Positions 44,785 through 53,413 of a stretch of DNA of 64,000 nucleotides are shown one piece after another. Origin of the DNA: JAIQFL01 sp035295745. GTDB taxonomy: Bacteria > Acidobacteriota > Terriglobia > Bryobacterales > Bryobacteraceae. Position 1 is the first letter of the stretch; every line of letters starts with the position of its first letter. A model generated the notes under the pieces. That model saw nothing but the letters and a program-made list of their open reading frames with translations. It did not search any database and was not told the DNA's origin. Location: contig DATGIL010000069.1 in NCBI GenBank assembly GCA_035295745.1, positions 103,889 through 167,888 on the forward strand, given 5' to 3'. The translations under genes and the position numbers were made by a program.

Positions 44785-45738
44785 TCACGTCTGCCTTCTT
44801 CGCAACCGCTCGCGAGCCGATTTGCGCAGATTCGTCACCTTCTGCCGCTCCAGCCCCAGCAATTCGCCGATCTGGCGGTCATCGAGCGGCAGGCGGTTCC
44901 AGATTCCAGCCAACTTCTCCGGCGCCATCCCCGTAGCGTCGGCGATCTGCCGCAGGCTTGCGACCCCGGTAATGGGCAGCAGCAGCAGCGCCGAACCGCC
45001 GCCATCGTCGCGCATGCTGAGCAGCAATGCGGTTCGCTGCGGCTTCGGTAAACTGTTGATCTCGCTCCAAAGTTGCGCCAGCCAGCCGCGCTGGGCCAAC
45101 TGTGTTTCGACGCTGGCAGCGGGGTGGATCAGCGCCTCGCTCGATTCCTCCGGTTGGTCGCTAACCCCGAGTAATTCCGCGGCGCGGTCCAGCAAATCGT
45201 CGAAAGGCATAGGCTGGTCTGATTCCGCCAGGATCCTTTCGATCAGCTTGGACAATTCCCGCGAAGCCGCCCATCCAGCTTTCTCCGACTGTAACGGCTG
45301 CGTAGAGGCTCGCGATTCGTCCTCCTTGGGTCCGCACACCAACTCGCCGTGGGAATCGTGCCAGAGGGTCAGACGGGGGTGGCACTCCAACAGGTACTGG
45401 AGGCGGGTTCTCAGACGGTAGCGCTGGGGAAAACATTGGCGGAAGTACTCGTTGCATCCGTGGTAGGCGGCCACTGCGACATACGCCTGGAAATCGCGAA
45501 TGGCTCGAGTACCGGACTGCCGCAAGTCCCGCAGGCGGTGAATCAGGTCCACCAGCACGTCGTGCTGAACATCCACCGCCGCGGCCGCGGGGATCCTCGC
45601 GTAGACAATACGCCCCACGAGCGGAGCCGCGAGCCCTGAAATCAGGTGATCCAACAGGATCTCGGCTTCTTGGGGATCCACGCAGGCGAGGAACTGCGCG
45701 AGAAGATCCGGCGGCGCGAGCGTGCTGGGCGAGGGCAT
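44785..45738 (-). CDS. atypical sigma-70-like factor
   Basis: 317 residues from the ATG at 45738, 26 bases after the CHAT gene stop; the longer open frame overlaps that gene. Residues about 60-120 (DVLVDLIHRLRDLR, FQAYVAVAAYHGCNEYFRQ, RTRLQYLLE) read as a divergent sigma region 2. INSLPKPQRTALLL at 227-240 is the start of region 4, and the helix-turn-helix LPLDDRQIGELLGLERQKVTN lies at about 283-303 with a basic tail. The 100-residue linker between regions and the 45-residue insertion inside region 4 are unusual. A plain ECF factor has about 190 residues. I call it sigma-like on this pattern and on the anti-sigma gene next door. Confidence 0.7.
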   Translation of the reverse strand: MPSPSTLAPPDLLAQFLACVDPQEAEILLDHLISGLAAPLVGRIVYARIPAAAAVDVQHDVLVDLIHRLRDLRQSGTRAIRDFQAYVAVAAYHGCNEYFRQCFPQRYRLRTRLQYLLECHPRLTLWHDSHGELVCGPKEDESRASTQPLQSEKAGWAASRELSKLIERILAESDQPMPFDDLLDRAAELLGVSDQPEESSEALIHPAASVETQLAQRGWLAQLWSEINSLPKPQRTALLLSMRDDGGGSALLLLPITGVASLRQIADATGMAPEKLAGIWNRLPLDDRQIGELLGLERQKVTNLRKSARERLRRRQT

Positions 45739-45764
45739 GGTGATTGGTGAGATGGCCGCCGAAG

Positions 45765-48470
45765 TCAGTACCCGTTGCCCACAACCACGAATCCGGCCCA
45801 ATAGAACGGGTGTAGATGGCCGGGTGAGCGCATCACCGCGAGAGCCGCCTGCCGGAGGGCGTTGGCACGCCCCAAACCAGACTTCTCCTGATCCAGCGCG
45901 GGCTTCAGAAAACGATGGAAAACCGGCATCAACGCGGCGGTACTGCCCGAATCCACCTTCCACTGGCTGACTACGGTGGTGGGCACGCCTGCCAGCAGAA
46001 ATGCCCAACTCATTCCCAACTGGCCCTCGCCATAAAGCGGCTGTCCCCGCGCGGTTTCGCATGCCGAGAGGATCGCCACCTGAGCGTGCAGATCGAGGTT
46101 CACGATCTCACGTGCCTCCAGGATGCCGTCTCCAGCGCCCGGTTCGCTGGTGAATTGCAGGTAGGAGTACATGGGATTCGCGCTGTTCAGTTCGGCATGC
46201 GCGGCGAAATGCAGAATACCATAACGTGCCGCGTCGGTCTTCCAACCTCGGCGGGCCGCGGCGTCGCCTGACAGCGTCAATGCTTTCCCGGCATCGTAGA
46301 GGCGCGCGACGGCACGCACCTCGTCCGCCGTGTAAGGTAAATCGCCAGGTCGCGAGCTGGAGATCGCGAACAGTTGCGCGTCCCCAGTACCGTGACGTAT
46401 CCTTCGCGTCTCGCTCAAAAACGTGAGGGAGGGAGCGTAGAAGATGGCCTGCCGCTCCAGCAAATGATGCCCGCCAGGAACCACCATTGCCTGAAAAGGC
46501 AGGTTCCAAAGTGGGCCGTCCGGCACGATCACGAGTGTGGCATGGCTTTTCAATTCCGATTCGAAGGTGCCGAGCAAGCGCTGATAGAGTTGTGCCGCGG
46601 CGCGCCTGTACGAAAGATCGCGCGACGCCAGTTGCCTCCGAAAATCGTCGACCTCGCGTGCCAGCCCGCTACGGTCCCACGTGATGGCATGCGCCTTAAT
46701 GGAGGGTTGGCCGTCAGTGCCGCGCGCGACCAGGAAAACATAGACTGAATCCTCGGATACGGTGAATTCCACCAGTGCCGCGCCCTCCGGCAAGAGCGGG
46801 TCCATGCCGGCGAGCGAAATTGGCGCGGCCTCGCCGCGTTTCACCGGCAGCTCGGGATGTGCGGCGTAAAGTTGAGCGCGAAATCCCGCCAGGGCATTCG
46901 CGGCATGCTCCCATGAGGCGCGGACCTCGGCTCGCGCCGCGGGATTCGGAGCCTGTGCGAGGCGGCGGTTCCATTCACTGGCAACCCGGTCGAGACGTTC
47001 CTCCCCGGCGCGCTCTTCCGCGGTCAGCGCGGCGGTCACCTGGACCTTTCCATGTGCCAGAACATCCAGCAGTTGGCGCGCTTTTGCCTTCTCTGCCACT
47101 GCCAGCGCATCGGCAGGCGAACCGTCCTCCAGAAGCAGCCGCAAGAGTCCATGATAGGGCGCGATGTGCTCCCCCAGAAAGCTCTGATTTTCGGTCTCTC
47201 CCGCGCTCAATTGCATCCGCCAGGACTCCACCTGCGCGATGGACTCCTCAAAAGCGGTGCGGGCCTCCAGGCGCCGCCCGCGTTTCACTTCGCAATTGGC
47301 GGTGGCATCGAGCGACTGCCACAAGAGCTCCGGCGACCCGAGTTGCCGCCCAATTGCGACTGCGCGGTCCGCTTCCTCGATGGCCTTGCCAGTGTGGCCC
47401 AGCGAGTTCTCGATATGCGCGAGATTGGAAAGCGACACCGATTCGACAAACGGCGACTGCCCCTCTTCGGCGAGACGCAGACTCTGCTCGAGATCGGCGG
47501 CCGCGAGACTAGTTTCTTTCCGCTCCATGTGCACCGCCGCCCGGTTGATCAGAATCGCCTCTTCCACGTTGGCGTCGTGAATCGTGCGGGCGAGCTTCAG
47601 CGCGCGATCGTAGGTGGTGATCGCCAGGTCAAATTGACCGGCCGCGCGATAAACCGGTCCCAAATTGGTCAACACCAACGCGATGGCGCGGTCGTCATGA
47701 ATCTCTTCGTTGTAACGCAGGCTCTTCTCCAGGTAGGTACGCGCCACCGCCAGGTCACCCGCCGACACCGCCACCACACCCATATTCATGGTGGCGGCAT
47801 CCGCAACATCCGGATAGGCGCTACCCAGGCGCAAGGCCTGCTCGTGATACTGGTTGGCGCGGCGCAAATCGCCCATGCGCCAATAGTTCGCCGCGAGATT
47901 GTTCAGTCCCGCAGCGATCAGGTGCTGATTGCCGAGTTCGCGGTAGATCGCGATGCTCTGTAGGTCAGCTTCGATGGCAGAAGAAAAGTCGCCCAGACTG
48001 CGCTCCGTGACGCCCATGCCGCGCAGCAGCTCGGCGGCCATCGCCTGATCCTTCGCCAGCGTCGCGAACTCCAGTCCCTTCCGGTAGTTGGCCAACGCGT
48101 CCGAGGCACGGCCCAGGCGCCAATAGCTCAGACCGACGCCGCGATATGCGGCCCCCATGGCGGCTGGTGAATCCAGTTTCTGGGCGACGGCCAGGACCAC
48201 CTGAAACGCAGCCAGGGCCTCGGGGTGTTCCCGGTGGTCGAGGTGGGCCTGCGCCGCTTTGCGGCATGCCGCGAGTACCTCGGGCAGCGACGAGCCCGGC
48301 GCCTGCTCCAGGATCTGTGCCAACTTCTCTTGGTTCGCGGCCTTCAAAAGCCGTTCTGCCAGATTGCCGCCGTCTTGCGCAAATGCTGATTCCAAAGGCA
48401 AAAAACAGGCACCCAGGAGCAGGATCGAGCGGAATTTCATGACAGGCAGTCGTATTTGTAAATTGGCCAT
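45765..48470 (-). CDS. exported TPR-CHAT protease-like protein
   Basis: 901 residues (or 891 from the ATG at 48440, which begins a cleaner signal peptide, MKFRSILLLGACFLPLESAFAQ; neither start has a good ribosome site). Residues about 60-440 are eight or more TPR units (AAYRGVGLSYWRLGRASDALANY, LNNLAANYWRMGDLRRANQYHEQAL, LTNLGPVYRAAGQFDLAITTY). The C-terminal 300 residues form a CHAT (caspase-like) domain with likely catalytic His758 (HFAAHAEL) and Cys804 (AILSACETARG), and end HPFYWAGFVVVGNG. Both residues are present, so it should be an active cysteine protease outside the cytoplasm. It is the first gene of an operon with a sigma-like and an anti-sigma gene. Confidence 0.88.
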   Translation of the reverse strand: MANLQIRLPVMKFRSILLLGACFLPLESAFAQDGGNLAERLLKAANQEKLAQILEQAPGSSLPEVLAACRKAAQAHLDHREHPEALAAFQVVLAVAQKLDSPAAMGAAYRGVGLSYWRLGRASDALANYRKGLEFATLAKDQAMAAELLRGMGVTERSLGDFSSAIEADLQSIAIYRELGNQHLIAAGLNNLAANYWRMGDLRRANQYHEQALRLGSAYPDVADAATMNMGVVAVSAGDLAVARTYLEKSLRYNEEIHDDRAIALVLTNLGPVYRAAGQFDLAITTYDRALKLARTIHDANVEEAILINRAAVHMERKETSLAAADLEQSLRLAEEGQSPFVESVSLSNLAHIENSLGHTGKAIEEADRAVAIGRQLGSPELLWQSLDATANCEVKRGRRLEARTAFEESIAQVESWRMQLSAGETENQSFLGEHIAPYHGLLRLLLEDGSPADALAVAEKAKARQLLDVLAHGKVQVTAALTAEERAGEERLDRVASEWNRRLAQAPNPAARAEVRASWEHAANALAGFRAQLYAAHPELPVKRGEAAPISLAGMDPLLPEGAALVEFTVSEDSVYVFLVARGTDGQPSIKAHAITWDRSGLAREVDDFRRQLASRDLSYRRAAAQLYQRLLGTFESELKSHATLVIVPDGPLWNLPFQAMVVPGGHHLLERQAIFYAPSLTFLSETRRIRHGTGDAQLFAISSSRPGDLPYTADEVRAVARLYDAGKALTLSGDAAARRGWKTDAARYGILHFAAHAELNSANPMYSYLQFTSEPGAGDGILEAREIVNLDLHAQVAILSACETARGQPLYGEGQLGMSWAFLLAGVPTTVVSQWKVDSGSTAALMPVFHRFLKPALDQEKSGLGRANALRQAALAVMRSPGHLHPFYWAGFVVVGNGY

Positions 48471-48564
48471 CGAAAAACGAGTACCATAACTACCACAACC
48501 CCATTCTTTCCCTCTTTAGAATTGATAGCACTCGACCAAAAGAAGACGAGGAAAGACGCACTCT

Positions 48565-51500
48565 ATGAGTAAATTCCCACGCTATTTGCGTTTGTTAAGC
48601 TGTTTTGCGCCGCTACTGCCACTCGCGCTGGCGGCGCAGACGGTCGTGGTCACGCCGTCGAATCAATCGATTGGAGTGAGCACTACTTTGCAGTACTCCG
48701 CCACCGTGACAGGCCTCGCGAGCAGTTCGGTGACGTGGTTGGCGGGAGGGGTGGCTGGCGGCAACGCGTCCGTCGGCACGATCAGTTCCACGGGCTTGTA
48801 CAAAGCGCCGTCCGCCCTGCCGGGGCAGAATCCCGTGACCATCACCGCCAAGGGGTCCGATGGCAAGACTACCGGGTCCACCTACATCTTGATCCAGCCG
48901 AACGGTCCTACCCTGACTACGGTCTCTCCCAATCCGTTTCCGATCGGTACGTTTCCGGTCACAGTGACGGGGAGTGGATTTGTAAAAGGCGCGGAGATTT
49001 TCATTGCGGGCGTGCAGATGCCCACCACGTTCGTTTCGGCGACGACTTTGACCTGCAGCGGGGCTACCTATCAGGGGATCTCGCCCGCGCTTGAGGCAGT
49101 TCTGGTCAGGAACCCCGGGTCCTTGCCTTCCAACACCATCACCGTTCCTCTGAGTGCCAATCCCATCACTATAAGTCCGGCGACTGCTTCCGTGCCTCTG
49201 GGCGGCACCAAACAGTTCACCGCCAGTGGACAAACCAACGTCACGTGGACCGCGACCGCAGGCACCATCAGCACGTCAGGCTTGTACACTGCACCCACGA
49301 CGATGCCAATGTCGAGCACGGTCACGATCAAGGCGACCGGCACTGGCAACCAGTCGGCCACTGCCACCGTGACGCTTACGCCCGCGGCCTCGCCCATCAC
49401 CATCAGCCCGGCGACAGCCTCCGTGGCTTTGGGCGGCACGCAGCAATTCACTGCCAGCGGACAAACCAGCGTGACGTGGTCCGCGACCGAAGGCACCATC
49501 AGCACCTCGGGCCTGTACACTGCACCCACGACCATGCCGATGTCGAGCACGGTCACGATCAAGGCGACGGGCACGGGCAACCAGTCCGCGACCGCAACCG
49601 TGACGCTCACCAACACGGCCTCGCCTATCACCGTCAGTCCGGCGACAGCCTCCGTGGCTCTGGGCGGCACGCAGCAATTCACTGCCAGCGGACAAACCAG
49701 TGTGACGTGGACCGCGACCGCCGGCACCATCAGCACCTCGGGCCTCTACACTGCACCCACGACGATGCCGATGTCAAGCACAGTCACCATCAAGGCAACC
49801 GGCATGGGCAATCAGTCGGGGACTGCCACCGTAACGCTCACGAACACGGCATCGCCCATCACCATCAGCCCGGCGACCGCGTCCGTGGCTCTGGGCGGCA
49901 CGCAGCAATTCACCGCCAGCGGACAGACCGGCGTCACCTGGTCGGCGACCGCGGGCACCATTACCACCTCGGGCCTCTACACCGCACCCTCCACCATGCC
50001 ATCGTCGAGCACCGTCACCATCAAGGCAACCGGAACGGGCAACCAGTCGGCGACCGCCACCGTGACGCTGACAACCGGGGCATCGCCCATCACCATCAGT
50101 CCAGCGACGGCGTCGGTGCCTTTGGGCGGCACGCAGCAATTCACTGCCAGCGGGCAGACGGGCGTCACATGGACTGCGACGGCAGGTGTCATCAGCACTT
50201 CTGGCCTGTACACCGCGCCTTCTACCATGCCGTCGTCGGTCACCGTGACCATCAAGGCGACCGGGACGGGCAACCAGTCCGCCACCGCCACTGTGACGCT
50301 CACCAGCGGATCTTCCATATCCTCCGCCGCGGCGCACCGCTTCCTGGAACAGGCTGCCTTCGGGCCGACGCCGGGCGACGTCTCGCATCTCCAGGCCATC
50401 GGCTTCCAAGCCTGGATCAACGAGCAGTTCGCCATGCCCAAGATCTCCACGTATGGCGGAATGGCTTCTTCCCAGGGCGGACTGCCCAACCGTTTCCTCA
50501 CCAACGCGGTGACCAACGCCGATCAGTTGCGGCAGCGTGTGGCTTTTGCGATGAGCCAGATCTTCGTCATTTCGATCACCAAACTGATCTGGAACGACAA
50601 CGTGGCCCCCTACGAGGATCTGCTGCTGACCGATGCGTTCGCCAACTACCGGCAGATTATACAGGACGTCACACTGAGTCCTTCCATGGGCTACTACCTC
50701 GACATGGCGAACAACGCGGCCGCCAATCCCGCCCAGGGAACCGTGGCGAATGAGAACTACGCGCGCGAAGTCATGCAGCTTTTCTCCATCGGTACCAGCA
50801 TGTTGAACCCCGATGGAACCCGCCAGACCGATGCCGGCGGGAACCCCATTCCCACCTACAACCAGACAAACGTCACCGAACTGGCGCGCGTGCTGACCGG
50901 CTGGACGTTTACTCCGCAATCCGGACCGCCGCAGTGGGGCATCAATGTCGATGGCAACACCAATATGACCGTACCGATGGTGGCCGTCCAGGCCTTCCAC
51001 GACACCGGATCGAAGAATTTGCTGAACGGATTTGTATCTCCCGCGGGCCTAACGGCCGCGCAGGATCTGCAAGGAGCGCTCGACAACCTCTTCAACCATC
51101 CGAATGTCGGTCCGTTCATCTGTAAGCAAATGATCCAACACCTGGTGAAGAGCAACCCGACTCCGGCCTACGTCTCGCGCGTGGTGGCGGTATTCAATAA
51201 TGACGGGACCGGTGTGCGTGGAAACATGCAGGCGGTCATCACGGCCATCCTGCTGGATGCGGAAGCGCGCGCCAACGATAGCGGAGTCGCCCCACAACCC
51301 ACCGACGGCCACCTGCAGGAGCCTGCCTTGTACCTGCCGGGCTTCGTGCGGGCTCTGAACGGCCAGATGAACGACCAGAATTATTTCGCCAGCGATCTGG
51401 CCAACATGTACCAGGACATCTTCAACCCGGCCAGCGTCTTCAACTACTACTCGGAGAGCTATGGATTGCCGGGCACCACGCTCAAGGGCGGCGAGTTCCA

Positions 51501-51813
51501 GGTGTTCGATACTTTCACCTCGATCTACCGCGCCAACCTGGTGTCGAATCTCTTCAGTAACTACTCGAACCCGGTGCAGACCTACGGCCCGGGCATGACG
51601 GTGGACCTGACGCCGTACATGGCGCTGGTCAGCACTCCGAGTGCGCTGGTGGACGCCTTCGACAATGCCCTGACCGGCGGGGTTCTACCCTCTTCGTTCA
51701 AGCAGATTGTGGCGACGGCGGTGCAGAACGACGCTGGTACGACCACGTTGCACCAGGTGCAGACCGCGCTTTATCTGATTCTGACCTCCAACTATTACAA
51801 CGTCTGGCACTAA
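48565..51813 (+). CDS. secreted DUF1800 protein with Ig-like repeats
   Basis: 1,082 residues. A signal peptide ends near LALAAQ. One Big-2-like Ig module (about 25-110), an IPT/TIG-like module (about 115-195), five tandem 77-residue Ig-like repeats (199-583), then a DUF1800 domain from about 590 (AHRFLEQAAFGPTPGDV, RQRVAFAMSQIFVIS, NYAREVMQLFSIG, LARVLTGWTF, FNYYSESYGLPG). DUF1800 proteins nearly always precede a DUF1501 gene, as here. The Ig stalk suggests surface display of the DUF1800 head. No activity is established. Divergent from the CHAT operon across 94 bases, so the two may share control. Confidence 0.9.
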   Translation: MSKFPRYLRLLSCFAPLLPLALAAQTVVVTPSNQSIGVSTTLQYSATVTGLASSSVTWLAGGVAGGNASVGTISSTGLYKAPSALPGQNPVTITAKGSDGKTTGSTYILIQPNGPTLTTVSPNPFPIGTFPVTVTGSGFVKGAEIFIAGVQMPTTFVSATTLTCSGATYQGISPALEAVLVRNPGSLPSNTITVPLSANPITISPATASVPLGGTKQFTASGQTNVTWTATAGTISTSGLYTAPTTMPMSSTVTIKATGTGNQSATATVTLTPAASPITISPATASVALGGTQQFTASGQTSVTWSATEGTISTSGLYTAPTTMPMSSTVTIKATGTGNQSATATVTLTNTASPITVSPATASVALGGTQQFTASGQTSVTWTATAGTISTSGLYTAPTTMPMSSTVTIKATGMGNQSGTATVTLTNTASPITISPATASVALGGTQQFTASGQTGVTWSATAGTITTSGLYTAPSTMPSSSTVTIKATGTGNQSATATVTLTTGASPITISPATASVPLGGTQQFTASGQTGVTWTATAGVISTSGLYTAPSTMPSSVTVTIKATGTGNQSATATVTLTSGSSISSAAAHRFLEQAAFGPTPGDVSHLQAIGFQAWINEQFAMPKISTYGGMASSQGGLPNRFLTNAVTNADQLRQRVAFAMSQIFVISITKLIWNDNVAPYEDLLLTDAFANYRQIIQDVTLSPSMGYYLDMANNAAANPAQGTVANENYAREVMQLFSIGTSMLNPDGTRQTDAGGNPIPTYNQTNVTELARVLTGWTFTPQSGPPQWGINVDGNTNMTVPMVAVQAFHDTGSKNLLNGFVSPAGLTAAQDLQGALDNLFNHPNVGPFICKQMIQHLVKSNPTPAYVSRVVAVFNNDGTGVRGNMQAVITAILLDAEARANDSGVAPQPTDGHLQEPALYLPGFVRALNGQMNDQNYFASDLANMYQDIFNPASVFNYYSESYGLPGTTLKGGEFQVFDTFTSIYRANLVSNLFSNYSNPVQTYGPGMTVDLTPYMALVSTPSALVDAFDNALTGGVLPSSFKQIVATAVQNDAGTTTLHQVQTALYLILTSNYYNVWH
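49159..50313 (+). repeat. five tandem 231-base coding repeats
   Basis: Units begin at 49159, 49390, 49621, 49852 and 50083, each exactly 231 bases (77 codons), with no indels between units. They encode SPITISPATASVALGGTQQ-type Ig-like domains and differ mainly by synonymous or conservative changes. Confidence 0.95.
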
Positions 51814-51824
51814 GTATATGGTTA

Positions 51825-51890
51825 TCGCTACGAGCCACGACCGTAAGGGAGTGTTCTTGCCTGAATACGGGCCGTATCAGCGAAACGATG
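51825..51890 (+). repeat. dispersed repeat family B, copy 2
   Basis: A 66-base stretch similar to 16959-17028. It lies in the 126-base gap between the DUF1800 and DUF1501 genes and contains the imperfect dyad CTGAATACGGGCCGTATCAG (51861-51880). Confidence 0.6.
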
Positions 51891-51939
51891 TACTAGGCAG
51901 CCAGGGATTCAACAGGAATCGACAAGGAGATTGAAAACT

Positions 51940-53289
51940 ATGCTAATTCGTTCCAGACGCGATTTTCTAAAGGATACGATTCGCTCCATCACGGCCTTAA
52001 GCGCTGTGGGCACCATGGCCAAATTCGGCGAGATGAATGCGCTCGCGGCGGGAAGCGGCTACCAGGCATTAGTGTGCATCAACCTGGCCGGAGGCAACAA
52101 CGGGCACAACACGGTGATTCCGATCAGCACCGCGCAACAGAACTATTCGGTGTACGCAACCGGCCGGCAGGGTCTGGCGCTACCGCAGGGTTCATTGCTG
52201 CCCATCTCCGTGGGGAGCGATACCTACGGGTTCCATCCCAACCTTCCGGAGATTCAGAACTTGTACAAGGCCGGACATGCGGCGATCGTGGCCAACGTCG
52301 GGATGCTGGTGATCCCGATGAACCGATCGAGCTACAACCTGCCGAACGCGGTGGTACCAAGCAACCTGTTCTCCCACTCGGACCAGAGCGGCCAGTGGCA
52401 GACCGTGATTCCGACCGGCCTCGGCAGCACCGGCTGGGGCGGTCGCGTGGCCGACCTGTTGCAGGGGTCCAACGCCGGCGCGCAGTTTCCGGCGATTACG
52501 TCGGTAGCGGGCTGTGGATTATTCTGCGTGGGGCAGACCACCAGCCCTGCATCGGTTCCGGCTTCCGGTCCGGTGCAGGTGACCGGTGTCCTGGGCAACG
52601 CGGCGCGAACGCAGGCGATGCAGCAGTTGCTGCAGTTCGACAATGGACTACAACTCGTGCAGGCTGCCAATGGAATTCTCACGCGGGGCTCCAACTACGC
52701 CAACCAACTGGCCGCCCTGATCGCTACCGCCAAGATCAACACCGTGTTCCCCGCCGGCAATCCGCTGGCCGACCAGTTGTTGATGGTGGCCAAGCTGATC
52801 AGCCTGCGAACCCAGCTGGGCCTGACGCGGCAGATCTTCTTCTGCACGCTGGGCGGATTCGATACGCACAGCGACGAGATCAACACCCAGGTCACACTGC
52901 TGGGCCAACTCAGCGGAGCCGTCGGCGCCTTCTACACGGCCACGCAGGAGCTGCTGGTGGATCAGCAGGTGACTACGTTTACCACTTCGGAGTTCGGCCG
53001 CACCTTGACGCCGAACGGCAACGCAGGCACGGATCACGCCTGGGGCAATCACCATTTCGTGATCGGGAGCGGCGTTAAGGGCGGAGCGATGTATGGCACC
53101 TTCCCCTCGCTGGCGTTGGGTAGTCCGAACGACACGAACACGCGGGGCACTTTGATTCCTACGACTGCGGTCGACCAGTATGTGGCGACACTGGCGCAAT
53201 GGTTCGGGGTCAGCGGCAGCGCCAATCTCACACAGGTGCTTCCGAATCTCGGGAACTTCGGATCTTCCAATCTCGGGTTTCTGGGGTGA
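51940..53289 (+). CDS. DUF1501 protein, partner of the DUF1800 protein
   Basis: 449 residues from the ATG at 51940, ten bases after AAGGAG; the frame opens at a TTG at 51931 that sits too close to that site. A twin-arginine-type signal RSRRDFLKDTIRSITALSAVG. The DUF1501 core shows CINLAGGNNGHNTVIPIS, FHPNLPEIQNLYKAGHAAIVANVG, TLGGFDTHSDEI, TFTTSEFGRTLTPNGNAGTDHAWGNHHFVIG, with conserved His/Asp typical of the alkaline-phosphatase-like superfamily. Shorter and more compact than the DUF1501 protein at 30762. Ends at a strong terminator. Confidence 0.9.
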   Translation: MLIRSRRDFLKDTIRSITALSAVGTMAKFGEMNALAAGSGYQALVCINLAGGNNGHNTVIPISTAQQNYSVYATGRQGLALPQGSLLPISVGSDTYGFHPNLPEIQNLYKAGHAAIVANVGMLVIPMNRSSYNLPNAVVPSNLFSHSDQSGQWQTVIPTGLGSTGWGGRVADLLQGSNAGAQFPAITSVAGCGLFCVGQTTSPASVPASGPVQVTGVLGNAARTQAMQQLLQFDNGLQLVQAANGILTRGSNYANQLAALIATAKINTVFPAGNPLADQLLMVAKLISLRTQLGLTRQIFFCTLGGFDTHSDEINTQVTLLGQLSGAVGAFYTATQELLVDQQVTTFTTSEFGRTLTPNGNAGTDHAWGNHHFVIGSGVKGGAMYGTFPSLALGSPNDTNTRGTLIPTTAVDQYVATLAQWFGVSGSANLTQVLPNLGNFGSSNLGFLG

Positions 53290-53361
53290 CGAAGGGGCGA
53301 GACGTGATCCAATTCCGCCAATGTCGACGGAATTTCTCTGCAAGTAATTGAAACTGCAAAA

Positions 53362-53390
53362 GGGCACCCGTCACACTCAGACGGGTGCCC
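53362..53390. terminator. bidirectional Rho-independent terminator
   Basis: A perfect 10-bp stem GGGCACCCGT / ACGGGTGCCC with a 9-base loop, TTGCCTTTT on the right and a T-rich flank on the minus strand (CCCTTTTGCAGTTTC). It sits between two convergent genes and can end both transcripts. Confidence 0.88.
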
Positions 53391-53413
53391 TTGCCTTTTG
53401 CGCGTTCATCCTC

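Noticed and set aside
49159..50313. Regularly spaced repeats as a possible CRISPR array
   Set aside because: The 231-base units are adjacent with no spacers and encode Ig-like domains in frame.
49071..51000. Long open frames on the minus strand and in a second plus frame across the 231-base repeats
   Set aside because: They arise because a GC-rich repeat in phase keeps other frames open. Their translations are low-complexity and have no domain.
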